From: a virus
Reading direction: 5' to 3' (one strand)
IMG/VR virus record: IMGVR_UViG_3300025289_000030
Location: 1-55,982 of that record
Length of the DNA: 55,982 bases
The translations under genes were made by a program, and so were the position numbers. This document shows positions 28,801 to 36,081 of the stretch, piece after piece. The notes under the pieces are model-generated. The model was not told where the DNA came from. It worked only from the letters and a program-made list of their open reading frames with translations, and did not search any database. How positions within the stretch are numbered: position 1 is the stretch's first letter; each line of letters begins with the position of its first letter.

Positions 28801-31800
28801 TAGAAATTTACTTAACTATTGGGCACATGCTTTAAAACTTCCAGAAACTATTTTTGCTACTCTTAAAGATATAAATAATCCTGAATTTAGAAAACATTTA
28901 TCAGAAGAACAATTAAAATTTGTAGATGAAGTTACTAAACAATTTACTCCAAAAACTTTATTAGGAGCTGGTAAAACTGTAGGAGACAAAGGAATTGTTA
29001 TATTAGGTAAAGGAGATCTTAATTATGAATCAGCAAGAGTAGCTTCTCATGAAATAGGACACGTACTTGAAACTAGTGCATTTAAAGAAGCTTCTCCTAA
29101 AATGAAAGATGCTGTATCTAAAGACTTAGCTAAAGCTATAGGAGGACTCAATTTAAACGATCCTGTAAGTAAGTGGGCATCTCAAATAATAGGACCAGAT
29201 AGTATTTTTGAGGGAGATACTAGGCCTTATAATAGTTTAACTCCTGAAGAAAAATCCTATCTTTTACATCAATCTGAATATTTTGCAAATAATGTTTCTG
29301 AATTTTTACTTAATCCAAAAAAAAGACCAGCTACTTTAGCTGATAGCTTTTATAAAAATATAGCAGAAAAATTTAAAGAACTTTGGACAGGACTTAAAAA
29401 TGCATTTAGACCAAGCGAATCTATACAAAATTGGTTAAATGACTATTTTGATACTACACGTGGTAAAGAGTTTTTAGAAACATTGCCTCCAGAAAAAGAA
29501 CCAACTAAAATATTTAAAGAAGGTGAAAAAGAACGTAAATTTGCTAAACGTGTTCGGGAAGCAGAAAGTACGACTGCTGAAACAGCAGAAAAAATAGGTA
29601 AAAAATCTTATAAACCAAAAAGCCCTAAAGAAGCTGCTAAGTTTTTTAGAGAAAAAATTAAACCAGAAACTATAGATGAAAATATAAATGAAGCAACTGA
29701 TTTTGATAATAATTTAAGTTATCAAGATAGAACTGCTTACGGTATTGAAATTATAAATGAACTTAGAAGACAGATTGAAACTTCTAAAAAAGAAGGTAAA
29801 TCTATAGATGCACTTACTTCAAAGGAAGCTGATTTAGTGGGTAAAATGGCAGAAGAAGGAACTCGTCTTGGACAAGGCGTACAAGCTTTTACTCTTTTCA
29901 GTTCTATGAGTAGAGAAAGCATGCTTAAAAAGTTTAAACGAGATCTTAAAAAATTTAATGGTAAAGATTTTGAAATACCTCCTGAACTAGAAGAGCAAAT
30001 AAAAGCTATACATAATAAAATACAAGAAGTATTCACTGAAGCAAAAATACCAACTAATGAAATTAAAGAAACAAGTAATTTAGTTGTCGATGCTCTTACA
30101 AGAGAAGCACTTAATTTAATTTCTACTCAAATAAAAGCACCACTTTCTAAAGCACTTTCATATTATTGGTATGCTAATATGTTAAGTGGTCTTTCCACTC
30201 AAACTATAAATATAGCTGGCTCTGGTATGAACTTATTTGGAAGAGGATTAGCTACTGCTATAACTAATCCTAAAAATTTTGATGCATTTATTAAAGGTAT
30301 TGTCAAAGCAGCACCAAAAGCAATTGAATCTGCAAAAGGAGTTTTTACTGGAAAATATCCAATTTCAGGTAAATATGAAAATAGAATATTAGGTAAAACA
30401 ATAATACCTATAACTGGTTTTGAGAATAAATTATTTAATAATTTAATGGCTAAACCTTTAAACTTTTTAAATAATAAATTATCATTTGTTTTTAAAGCTA
30501 TGAATAGTGCTGATGCTTTTTTCTATGTAACTGGAAAAGAAGGACAAGCTTATTTTGCAACAAAACGTGCACTTAAACAAGAAGGACTTCGTGGTGAAGC
30601 ATTAAGAGTTAAAATATCTGAAGAACTTCATAATTCAACTAATGAATTTATTAACGCGAAAGAACAAGCTACTCGTGAATGGGAAGCTTCAGGACTTAAA
30701 TTTAAAGATAGAGATGTTAACTTAAGAGCTTATGAAATTATTGATAATTTACGTTCAGAAGCTATAAAAGAAATATCAAAAAGGTTTGGGCAATTAATTA
30801 CTTTCACTGAGCCACCAGCAGGTTCTTTAGGAGGTATTGCTAAAATGCTTAAAGCTGGTATGGAATATATATCGCCCCTTAAAATTATATTTCCATTTGT
30901 TGATGTAGTTTCAAATGTGCTTTCACAAAGTTTAGATTTTTCTCCTATTGGAATAGCAAGAGCAGCTCTTGGTGAACATATTACTGATTTTATGCAGCAA
31001 AAACTTGGAGGCAAAACATCAGGAATTACATTTGGACCAGAAGAAAGACTTCAAAGATTAGGTGCTGGCATAATAGGAACTACTTTAGGAGCTGTAATTT
31101 ATAAAGAAGCTGAAAAATATTTAGATGATCCTGATCCTAAATTTTCTATATATGCTAGAGGTCCGACAAATAAAGGTGAAGCTGCTACTTTAAAAAGTGC
31201 TGGATTTAAACCTTATACAATTAAAATAGGTGATACTTATTTAAGATATTCAGAAACACCCCTTGCGCCGCTTTTAGCTTGGATCGGAGAACTTCATGAT
31301 GCTTATAGGTATAGTCCTTCCTTTAATAAAAAAGATCCAGGAGAAAAATTTCTAATAGGTCTTACAAATGTAGGTAAAGTAGTACTTGACACTGGCTTTT
31401 TAAAAGGAGCAGCTAATTTAGTCGATACTATTCGTGGTGAAAAATCTCCAAGAGATTTAGTTCTTAATCCAACAAAATCACTTATACCTTTTAAAGGACT
31501 TTTAAATGATATAGCAAAAACTACTGACGCATTTGAAACTGACCCAAAATCATTTTTAGCAGCTACAGTTAGAGGACTGCCCTTTATTCAAGGATATGCT
31601 GGTAAACCAGCACTTAATGCTTTTGGCGAACCAATTGAAACTTATCAATTTTTAAAAGATTATCCCGCATTATCTACTTTTGTAACTCCAATTGCTGGCA
31701 GATTTGCTACTACTAAAACAGTAAATCCAGAGTGGAAATTTTTAGTAGAAAACGGTGCTTATGTGCCTCAAATGGGAACTAATACGTCAATTGGTATTTC

Positions 31801-32056
31801 AGGTAAAAGTGCTGTGCAAGAGATAAAAGAAGAAAGACTTAAAAAACAAAGAGTAGAAACTTTAGGTCGAGCAGCTTATGATGTTCTTACTTATGATGAA
31901 ATATATGAACTTACTAAATTAGCTGGACCACAGATAAAACAAGGTATAAATAGACTTATGAATAAAAAATTAACTGGTGAAAAATTACAAGATGAAATAG
32001 AAAAAATGACTAAAGAAGCAAGACGTAATGCAAAAATTAAATATTTTAAATATTAA
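25814..32056 (+). CDS. Giant ejection protein III: transglycosylase plus HExxH peptidase-like domain
   Basis: A 2080-residue protein, counterpart of T7 gp16. Residues about 55-150 are a soluble lytic transglycosylase domain: AIAKQESG with the catalytic Glu, GETGLMQIMP and LALAAYNAGS, for cutting peptidoglycan during DNA entry. Coiled coil spans about 740-900. Around residue 1079 is ARVASHEIGHVLE, an HExxH zinc-protease-like motif followed by LLHQSEYFANNVSEF that might supply a third ligand. Further on are hydrophobic helices and long charged regions. The 3' end overlaps the convergent gene by 11 nt. The transglycosylase call is strong; protease activity is inferred from one motif. Confidence 0.85.
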   Translation: MANGEESVELLSPDEFVTNFEGDFQNTVSSVEGSPITTQISTTEEAISNDPIQTTLEETAYKYNLEPSLLKAIAKQESGTKEGFNPNAKGTSGETGLMQIMPTNWKKYGGGEDPYNVEENVDIGANILLDEITRFSGNEDLALAAYNAGSPAVINAIEKAGYSIKDAKNITFDDIKAYLPDITQEYVPSVKSKLYASKEDTLNSYSSGETLGTEEDLKKVLDPIISDPAFNTLSATQSMQVLKRVYDSKTFWNKKARDTIQKLSTEIWDSAMPNEKPNYGSLINSVPEITGNEKDPDKLLNTWKNKQLEMLRSSGYDPILLGNGIIGYLDAAIDNEKTASRYRNRGLVGTALSEGTSTAALVGKGFVSGLSGMAAAPFRLAGYEDFAKMIDKTSELLPDPARNTVYSVDDKGYIRRDEYGRPITTFQAEWTGAVGNVLSFIAPYKALQAANMPRAAVAFGISQNVLLTANSAYLQAKEEGVTDNEALKAALFAEPSVLAGALGDFIVAGGGKAWIKGLGPVNRAKAIATQAGKGAFIMGASGAAQKYVQDLGVSAAINKDVTSLKETGKAALAMGIAGAVTYPFTSKYEVRPEVLDKDFPVPEAQKALSAPETRELPWSAEGKKLLPYNPEDPTPIEAGTKLHALDLPQPDEQIRLAKSFEDFQNSPDMERTFIIRSPSDVDPELVANFGYVPEILPDGRLKVTKETTHVPEEITGEAPEGTIPRIEMLSKELAVIPKQEEVPNLIARRTELQTKIKELEPQTKAIIGTVNELIPKRQELIKEVTTLKRSSKKEGANKALIKSRLADVRNEVAIINTFLKEHPLENNLSELKTELKLVNDNIKQIGRPSYLNNIKAKENELKDLIITKEIGELERVSQEKEIAKKVRREQQGAIIETKKGKRYIYPFEKKWYVLNEKGEALSNGMDYFIDAANTAKGIISTEAERGFIPSVEKGIIEKPLQFKKTIEVPKIAEEIPAMKRSKLTGAMYSDEIKPEFRNLLNYWAHALKLPETIFATLKDINNPEFRKHLSEEQLKFVDEVTKQFTPKTLLGAGKTVGDKGIVILGKGDLNYESARVASHEIGHVLETSAFKEASPKMKDAVSKDLAKAIGGLNLNDPVSKWASQIIGPDSIFEGDTRPYNSLTPEEKSYLLHQSEYFANNVSEFLLNPKKRPATLADSFYKNIAEKFKELWTGLKNAFRPSESIQNWLNDYFDTTRGKEFLETLPPEKEPTKIFKEGEKERKFAKRVREAESTTAETAEKIGKKSYKPKSPKEAAKFFREKIKPETIDENINEATDFDNNLSYQDRTAYGIEIINELRRQIETSKKEGKSIDALTSKEADLVGKMAEEGTRLGQGVQAFTLFSSMSRESMLKKFKRDLKKFNGKDFEIPPELEEQIKAIHNKIQEVFTEAKIPTNEIKETSNLVVDALTREALNLISTQIKAPLSKALSYYWYANMLSGLSTQTINIAGSGMNLFGRGLATAITNPKNFDAFIKGIVKAAPKAIESAKGVFTGKYPISGKYENRILGKTIIPITGFENKLFNNLMAKPLNFLNNKLSFVFKAMNSADAFFYVTGKEGQAYFATKRALKQEGLRGEALRVKISEELHNSTNEFINAKEQATREWEASGLKFKDRDVNLRAYEIIDNLRSEAIKEISKRFGQLITFTEPPAGSLGGIAKMLKAGMEYISPLKIIFPFVDVVSNVLSQSLDFSPIGIARAALGEHITDFMQQKLGGKTSGITFGPEERLQRLGAGIIGTTLGAVIYKEAEKYLDDPDPKFSIYARGPTNKGEAATLKSAGFKPYTIKIGDTYLRYSETPLAPLLAWIGELHDAYRYSPSFNKKDPGEKFLIGLTNVGKVVLDTGFLKGAANLVDTIRGEKSPRDLVLNPTKSLIPFKGLLNDIAKTTDAFETDPKSFLAATVRGLPFIQGYAGKPALNAFGEPIETYQFLKDYPALSTFVTPIAGRFATTKTVNPEWKFLVENGAYVPQMGTNTSIGISGKSAVQEIKEERLKKQRVETLGRAAYDVLTYDEIYELTKLAGPQIKQGINRLMNKKLTGEKLQDEIEKMTKEARRNAKIKYFKY

Positions 32057-32276
32057 CAAAATATTTTAATTCTAAATTCTCTACTATATTATAACATTTT
32101 TTTTGACATTCTACTATAGCTTCACCTAGTAAACTCATAGAATACGTTTTAGCTAATTTATCTATTTCTCCTATAACTTCTTTTAAAGCATATTTAAGGT
32201 CTTCAGCACGTATAATGGCTTCTAATCTTTCTTCATCTTCTATTGATTCAATTAAAAATTCAAGCTTCGTCTTCAA
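32046..32276 (-). CDS. Hypothetical helical protein, 76 aa, TTG start
   Basis: No ATG precedes the body; a TTG at 32276 follows AAGGAAAAGTATA and is taken as start. The product is acidic and helical (FLIESIEDEERLEAIIR), possibly coiled coil. It overlaps the upstream nuclease gene by 17 nt and the convergent ejection gene by 11 nt. Last gene of the leftward block. Function unknown. Confidence 0.55.
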   Translation of the reverse strand: MKTKLEFLIESIEDEERLEAIIRAEDLKYALKEVIGEIDKLAKTYSMSLLGEAIVECQKKCYNIVENLELKYFVNI

Positions 32277-32691
32277 TATACTTTTCCTTAAGTACTAATT
32301 TAAGCCAATCTGTAGCATCCATAACTACTAGCCAAGGCTCACTGCTTTTTTTCTGTGCTATCATTGGGATTAGTCCTTTAGCATCGTGCCTAGCTTGTTT
32401 CATATATTTATGTACTGGAAAATTCTCAGTGCCTTTAACTTCCATTGAAAATTCAGGTAAATCATCTGGAGCAATTACATCTCCCAATCCTTCTTTACCA
32501 TTAAATTGGGCTGACCTACGTGCTGATTTAGCACCATGAAATTTTAGAAAATTAGCCCATTCACGCTCTCTTCTCGACCCCTTGTGTTTTGATTTCTTCC
32601 CCGTATGAGAATATATTTTTCCCAATTTCTCCTTCGAGAGCATCTTCTTCTCTAACACTTTTAAGGATTCTTCGATTGAGCTTAATTGCAT
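32260..32691 (-). CDS. PD-(D/E)XK nuclease, Holliday-junction-resolvase-like
   Basis: A protein of up to 143 residues. The order R-R-E-R-E-W-A-N, then GKEGLGDVI, then SMEVKGT, then a later Lys/Gln-rich helix matches the Glu ... Asp ... Glu-x-Lys catalytic core of Hjc-like and restriction-fold nucleases, with a basic N terminus (SKHKGSRRERE). A likely job is cleavage of branched recombination or replication intermediates before packaging. The start is uncertain: the first ATG (32691) lies well within the upstream gene, and the ATG at 32643 is an alternative; neither has a strong ribosome binding site. Confidence 0.65.
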   Translation of the reverse strand: MQLSSIEESLKVLEKKMLSKEKLGKIYSHTGKKSKHKGSRREREWANFLKFHGAKSARRSAQFNGKEGLGDVIAPDDLPEFSMEVKGTENFPVHKYMKQARHDAKGLIPMIAQKKSSEPWLVVMDATDWLKLVLKEKYIEDEA

Positions 32692-32983
32692 AGTCTACTC
32701 TATATTTTATGTAAGTTAAATGTTTTTCATTTAAATTTAAAAGGTCTTTTACATCTTCAAATTTAATATATTCATTGTTTGATCCATTATAATTTCTTGT
32801 AAACCATAAAATAGCATCGCGTCTGAACCGATATGGTGCATGACTCTGAAGATCCCAAAGTGCTCTTTGAAGCATTGCACCATAAAGTAATATAACAGGC
32901 AAATGTTCTGGCGAATAATAATTTATTAAATTTTCATCTAGTTTATAATTAATGCCGTTCGTACAACCATTAATATCATTCAT
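32561..32983 (-). CDS. Hypothetical protein, 140 aa, possible DNA-binding
   Basis: A protein with aromatic and basic residues (YRFRRDAILWFTRNY) then a helical part (IKFEDVKDLLNLNEKHLTYIKYRV) reminiscent of a winged or simple helix-turn-helix. It could be a regulator or a small terminase-like DNA binder; neither is established. It overlaps the nuclease gene by up to 131 nt in another frame. The 33000 hairpin lies between it and the upstream holin gene. Confidence 0.5.
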   Translation of the reverse strand: MNDINGCTNGINYKLDENLINYYSPEHLPVILLYGAMLQRALWDLQSHAPYRFRRDAILWFTRNYNGSNNEYIKFEDVKDLLNLNEKHLTYIKYRVDYAIKLNRRILKSVREEDALEGEIGKNIFSYGEEIKTQGVEKRA

Positions 32984-32995
32984 ACATAAAGCGAT

Positions 32996-33018
32996 GAACC
33001 GTTACTTAATAACGGTTC
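32996..33018 (-). repeat. Perfect 9-bp inverted repeat between genes
   Basis: GAACCGTTA (32996-33004) and TAACGGTTC (33010-33018) form a 9-5-9 hairpin just after the putative holin stop and before the start at 32983. No T-run follows on either strand, so it is more likely an RNA-processing or stability hairpin, or a protein site, than a terminator. Confidence 0.6.
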
Positions 33019-33028
33019 TTAAATATAA

Positions 33029-33373
33029 TTACTTCTTTAAATTAGCCCCAAAACCAGCAGCACCTAATGTAGCTGCTATAATCTGTAATTCATTACTATA
33101 AGGCAGTAACCAAGGAATACCATAAGATAAAGTAAGTAAAGTTGCTGCTACTGAAGCAAAACTACTTAATTTATTTTTATCTAAAGTACTGCCTATAACA
33201 GCATGACCTAATCCAGTAGCTCCAAATAAACCAGCTAATAACTGAACTATTTGATTAACAGTATCAGCTCCAGGAATTAAGGCAATTAAACTAGATAGAG
33301 CTGATAAAGCACCAGCAATACCTCGCTTTACTCCCTTAGATTTGAATAACAGTTTTTCTATGAATTTACTCAT
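33029..33373 (-). CDS. Putative holin or small membrane protein, 114 aa
   Basis: After a basic N terminus (MSKFIEKLLFKSKGVKR), three hydrophobic segments follow: about 19-34 (AGALSALSSLIALIPG), 40-60 (IVQLLAGLFGATGLGHAVIG) and 75-110 (VAATLLTLSYGIPWLLP ... IIAATLGAAGFGA). The size and multi-span layout match holins that permeabilise the inner membrane at lysis. It sits beside a lipase-like gene and a fibre gene in the late leftward cluster. No sequence family is recognised, so the role is inferred. Confidence 0.5.
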   Translation of the reverse strand: MSKFIEKLLFKSKGVKRGIAGALSALSSLIALIPGADTVNQIVQLLAGLFGATGLGHAVIGSTLDKNKLSSFASVAATLLTLSYGIPWLLPYSNELQIIAATLGAAGFGANLKK

Positions 33374-33430
33374 ATATTAAATCCTTTTTAAAAGAACAAC
33401 TTACAACACCAATTATATCATTAAAAAAGC

Positions 33431-33610
33431 TTAGTAACCAGCGGCTGCTAGTTTTTTTGCTTTTTTAACTTTTTTGGTTTTCTTTACTTTTTTAGCTTTT
33501 TTTACAGCTTTTACTTTCTTTACTTTTTTTGCTTTTGGCATGTTTTTTGCTCCTTTTTGTTTTATAACACCAGTTAAAATATCATTTATATATTGTTCAT
33601 TATTAGCCAT
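33431..33610 (-). CDS. Lysine-rich basic protein with nested second start
   Basis: A 59-residue frame from the ATG at 33610, behind AAAGGAC. The last 36 residues are a repeated Lys pattern (KKVKKVKAVKKAKK and similar) ending LAAAGY. Within it, at 33541, a second ATG lies 6-8 nt after a perfect AAAAGGAG, so a 36-residue form made only of the basic part is likely. The composition resembles histone H1-like or DNA-condensing peptides; binding of DNA or RNA is inferred. Missed by length-filtered gene finding. Confidence 0.7.
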   Translation of the reverse strand: MANNEQYINDILTGVIKQKGAKNMPKAKKVKKVKAVKKAKKVKKTKKVKKAKKLAAAGY

Positions 33611-33621
33611 ATTACAGTCCT

Positions 33622-34629
33622 TTATATTGGAGGTAAAAGAGTTTGAAGTTCTGTTATATCTGCATGAATAGATACTAAATCTGTATTAATAACTACTATA
33701 TCATTTTTACTTTGATCTACATCTGTTCTAAGAGAAGTTACATCTAATTGAATAGTTGTTACATTAGAATTAATAAGACCAATATTTGTATTAATTGAAG
33801 TTATATCAGTAGTAGCTATTGATAGACTTGAATCAAGATTAGCTACATTAGTATTAATAGCTGATACATTAGCATTAGTAGTTATTAATCCTGATTCAAC
33901 AATAGCTGTAGCTGCACTAATAGCAGATACATTATTATTAGTAGCTATTAAACTAGCATCAAGATTAGCAACATTATTATTAGTAGCAAATAAATTTGTG
34001 TCAACTGAAGATATAAGAGTACTAAGTGTAGATACATTTGTACTAGTAATATCTAAATTTGTAGTAAGAGTAACTACAGAAGCATTAAGAGCAGCTACAT
34101 TAGCGTTAGTAGCGGCAAAATTTGCATCAACATTACCTACAAGTATATTAGTAGCTACTAAATTTGCCTCTACAGTATCTAAATCTGAATCAATAGTAGC
34201 TAAATTTGCATTAATATTCACTATATCTGTTTTAGCAGTCGCCACATCTTCAGTCAAAATAAGTACTGCGCCTGTATTAAGAGTTTCTAAAGTTAACTTA
34301 ATATCAATTATATCTTGTTTAATTAGTACAGCATCTGCACTAAGAGCGACTACTTCATCTGCATTTATGGATTGTAAAGCAGCTTTAACATCTATCATAT
34401 CTTGTTTAAGAGTTTCTACATCAGAAACTAAAGCAGCTATAGCTACAGGATTAATTAATGCTAAAGCTGTATCTACTTTTGTATTTAAAGTCGCTTGACT
34501 ATTATTTATATTAACAACTAGTGCTGCAAGTTCAGCACTAAATTGTTGAAAAAGAGGCTCAAGCACAGCTAATTTATTTTCGTGTTGTATCCAAAGTACT
34601 TCAAAAGAACTAGGTGTTACTGTTGTCAT
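33622..34629 (-). CDS. Long coiled-coil fibre or whisker protein
   Basis: A 335-residue protein of Ala/Asn/Thr/Asp/Leu/Val-rich heptad-like repeats, for example repeated (T/A)NNNVA, (S/V)LIATNNNV and DI(V/I)DI, over nearly its whole length with no globular end. Such proteins form trimeric coiled-coil needles, whiskers or fibre shafts. The start is the ATG at 34629, with AAGGAG 11 nt before it; the longer frame begins at a TTG. It overlaps the upstream lipase-like gene by 20 nt. DNA shows matching short repeats (ATTAGTAGCTA-type). Confidence 0.65.
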   Translation of the reverse strand: MTTVTPSSFEVLWIQHENKLAVLEPLFQQFSAELAALVVNINNSQATLNTKVDTALALINPVAIAALVSDVETLKQDMIDVKAALQSINADEVVALSADAVLIKQDIIDIKLTLETLNTGAVLILTEDVATAKTDIVNINANLATIDSDLDTVEANLVATNILVGNVDANFAATNANVAALNASVVTLTTNLDITSTNVSTLSTLISSVDTNLFATNNNVANLDASLIATNNNVSAISAATAIVESGLITTNANVSAINTNVANLDSSLSIATTDITSINTNIGLINSNVTTIQLDVTSLRTDVDQSKNDIVVINTDLVSIHADITELQTLLPPI

Positions 34630-35029
34630 TTTCCCAAAAACTCCTTCCAAAAATTCTACTTAAATAATAGAATGGAACTGCTAAAAATTTATACCATTTT
34701 CCTTTACCAATCAAGATAATATTTTTATAAAGGTAAAGGTCGGCTTCTTTTCTCGTATGAAATACTTGGTAAACTGGACTAGAATACATATAATCATGTA
34801 CTTTACAAACATCAGTTAAAACATGGTCATATGGCAATGAAATATTTCCTACACCACATCTATTTACAGGATCTACTGAAGAATCAATATTATAAAAAGC
34901 ATAAATAGTATTACTTTTATCTCTCCAAAATCCCCAAACATCTTTAGTAATTTCTAGTACTTTACCTCTAAAAACTACATATTTACTTTTTAGACTTAGT
35001 TCGTTTTTTCTTTCTTCGCTTTTTTCCAT
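34610..35029 (-). CDS. Phospholipase A2-like protein
   Basis: A 139-residue protein with CGVGN, then SLPYDHVLTDVCKVHDYMY and TRKEADLYLYKN. The cluster D-x-x-C-x-x-H-D followed by an Asp in a helix (EAD) matches the catalytic His-Asp and later Asp of phospholipase A2 folds, including those of parvovirus capsids. Lipid hydrolysis to help entry or lysis is inferred. The C terminus has aromatic hydrophobic residues (FLAVPFYYLSRIFG). DUF1353-like phage proteins also carry HDxxY plus RKEAD and are the main alternative. Its start lies inside the upstream basic gene. Confidence 0.55.
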   Translation of the reverse strand: MEKSEERKNELSLKSKYVVFRGKVLEITKDVWGFWRDKSNTIYAFYNIDSSVDPVNRCGVGNISLPYDHVLTDVCKVHDYMYSSPVYQVFHTRKEADLYLYKNIILIGKGKWYKFLAVPFYYLSRIFGRSFWENDNSNT

Positions 35030-35159
35030 GCTTACTTTTAGTAATTCCTTCTAATTTACCTTCATTTTCCATTGCATAAAATACTTGCTTTCCTTTTTTT
35101 GCTCCATATTGTTTAAGCATGCTCTTAAGAATTTTAGCGCCTTTACTAGTTAATGGCAT
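34983..35159 (-). CDS. Small basic protein of the PLTxKGxKI family, 58 aa
   Basis: A 58-residue frame behind AAAGGAA: PLTSKGAKILKSMLKQYG, GKQVFYAMENEGKLEG and a very basic tail (GKKRRKKRTKSKK). I know the pattern of a PLTxKGxKI start, KQYG-x-KKGKxVFYA and a basic tail from small phage proteins of unknown function, often near terminase or head genes. The tail overlaps the lipase-like gene by 47 nt. Nucleic-acid binding is inferred from charge. Confidence 0.75.
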   Translation of the reverse strand: MPLTSKGAKILKSMLKQYGAKKGKQVFYAMENEGKLEGITKSKHGKKRRKKKRTKSKK

Positions 35160-35213
35160 TTTATTTTTCCTTTATAAAATTACTCCATATTTTAAAGAAT
35201 ATGGAGTATTTAA

Positions 35214-35486
35214 TTAAGCGCATGGCGATTGTTCTATTTCTTCTCCATTAATATTTCTGCTAGCCACATCATCTAAACAAATTCCTTTTATACCCCACAT
35301 AAGTGCTTCTTCTAACTTAGTATAGCAAAGAGCTGTTTCACGAGAACAGCTTAAATTAGATCTAAGCATTTGTTCTAAATGACTAAACATTTCTCTTAGA
35401 AGTTCGCATTTAAGCTTATTATCATCAGATAAATCAGAAATATAAGCAAAATTACAAGTAGAGTTTCTTTTACAATTAGTTTCCAT
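35214..35486 (-). CDS. Acb2/Tad1-hairpin-like protein, possible cyclic nucleotide sponge
   Basis: A 90-residue protein starting at the ATG behind AGGGAA. The core CSRETALCYTKLEEALMWGIKGI matches the signature RExxLAxTKLEEAxMWxxxAI that I associate with the Acb2/Tad1 helical-hairpin family, whose studied members bind cyclic oligonucleotides or NAD-derived signals and so block CBASS or Thoeris defence. Here the N terminus carries extra cysteines (NCKRNSTC), unusual for the family. First gene after an operator-bearing promoter at 35512-35546. Family membership is likely from the motif; the sponge activity is not shown. Confidence 0.6.
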   Translation of the reverse strand: METNCKRNSTCNFAYISDLSDDNKLKCELLREMFSHLEQMLRSNLSCSRETALCYTKLEEALMWGIKGICLDDVASRNINGEEIEQSPCA

Positions 35487-35511
35487 ATTAATTTCCCTAA
35501 AAAATAAAGTT

Positions 35512-35546
35512 TCAATCAAAATAATATGGAATGCAGGTTAAGTCAA
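35512..35546 (-). promoter_or_regulatory. Leftward promoter with operator-like dyad over -10
   Basis: Leftward TTGACT (35541-35546), 17-nt spacer, TATTTT (35518-35523). The dyad half TCAATCAAAA (35512-35521) overlaps the -10, with 13 of 17 matches to TCAATCATTTTGATTGA over 35512-35528. The predicted start is about 25 nt before the gene at 35486. The -35 overlaps the stop of the upstream lipoprotein gene. Confidence 0.55.
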
Positions 35547-35704
35547 CAATGATAATCCATATAACAAAAATTATCTGTGGGACAATTTATATATTGATAA
35601 CGAATACATTTTTTATTAACTGTAAGAGGCGTACAACTGCTTAAAAATACTATAATAAATAACGCGATAAATTCTATAATAATTATAATAAGTATTAATC
35701 TCAA
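35543..35704 (-). CDS. Small lipoprotein, 53 aa, TTG start
   Basis: The TTG at 35704 overlaps the stop of the regulator gene (TTGA) and follows AAAGAGATATTAAT. The product has a very hydrophobic N terminus (RLILIIIIIEFIALFIIVFL), then the lipobox LSSC, with Cys-24 as the acylated residue, and a short mature part with four more cysteines. It is a candidate outer-membrane spanin-like or surface-exclusion lipoprotein. The alternative, a plain membrane peptide, cannot be excluded. Confidence 0.6.
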   Translation of the reverse strand: MRLILIIIIIEFIALFIIVFLSSCTPLTVNKKCIRYQYINCPTDNFCYMDYHC

Positions 35705-36075
35705 ATTAATATCTCTTTAATGCTTTTAGGATGGATACTATTTAGAATATGATTAGTAGTCCTGGCATCAAAGCCAATTCCTTTAACTATATCCTCCCAA
35801 GGGACTCCTTTACCTTCATAAAGTACTACATCTTCATAATTAAGCCCAAGTCTCGGTACTTTAAGTTTTCTAGAAACATGCCCTACTAAATGTAGAGGTA
35901 CTTTGCCCCTAAGTTTCCAATTAAGAGGAGCTTGTTGATGCACTCTCAAAAGTTTACTTACTTCAGTAACCCCCCCAAACTTTTCCCAAAGATATTGAAT
36001 AAGTAGTGCTTGACCTTGCGTTCTTTTAAGAGTATGTCTTTCTCCACCACGAAGATCTAATTTTTTATTTTTCAT
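35701..36075 (-). CDS. YdaS/Cro-like helix-turn-helix regulator, candidate phage repressor
   Basis: A 124-residue basic protein. The segment FGGVTEVSKLLRVHQQAPLNW-then-KLRGKVPLHLVGHVSRKL reads as a YdaS/Cro-type helix-turn-helix (GG-V/S-x-x-L-A-K-L-L-x-V-x-Q-Q-x-V-x-x-W, then R-G-x-V-P). The C terminus includes a second helical part. The ATG at 36075 has no Shine-Dalgarno but lies at the predicted transcription start of the promoter at 36082-36110, like lambda cI from its maintenance promoter. The promoter spacer carries a copy of the phage-wide 17-bp dyad, so autoregulation is inferred. It is the only obvious regulator in the window. Confidence 0.7.
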   Translation of the reverse strand: MKNKKLDLRGGERHTLKRTQGQALLIQYLWEKFGGVTEVSKLLRVHQQAPLNWKLRGKVPLHLVGHVSRKLKVPRLGLNYEDVVLYEGKGVPWEDIVKGIGFDARTTNHILNSIHPKSIKEILI

Positions 36076-36081
36076 AACTTC

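Noticed and set aside
32996-33018. Intrinsic terminator
   Set aside because: Perfect stem but no T-run on either strand.
33998-34498. 166-codon frame, Ser/Thr/Ala-rich
   Set aside because: Antisense of the coiled-coil fibre gene; its regularity mirrors the repeats on the other strand.
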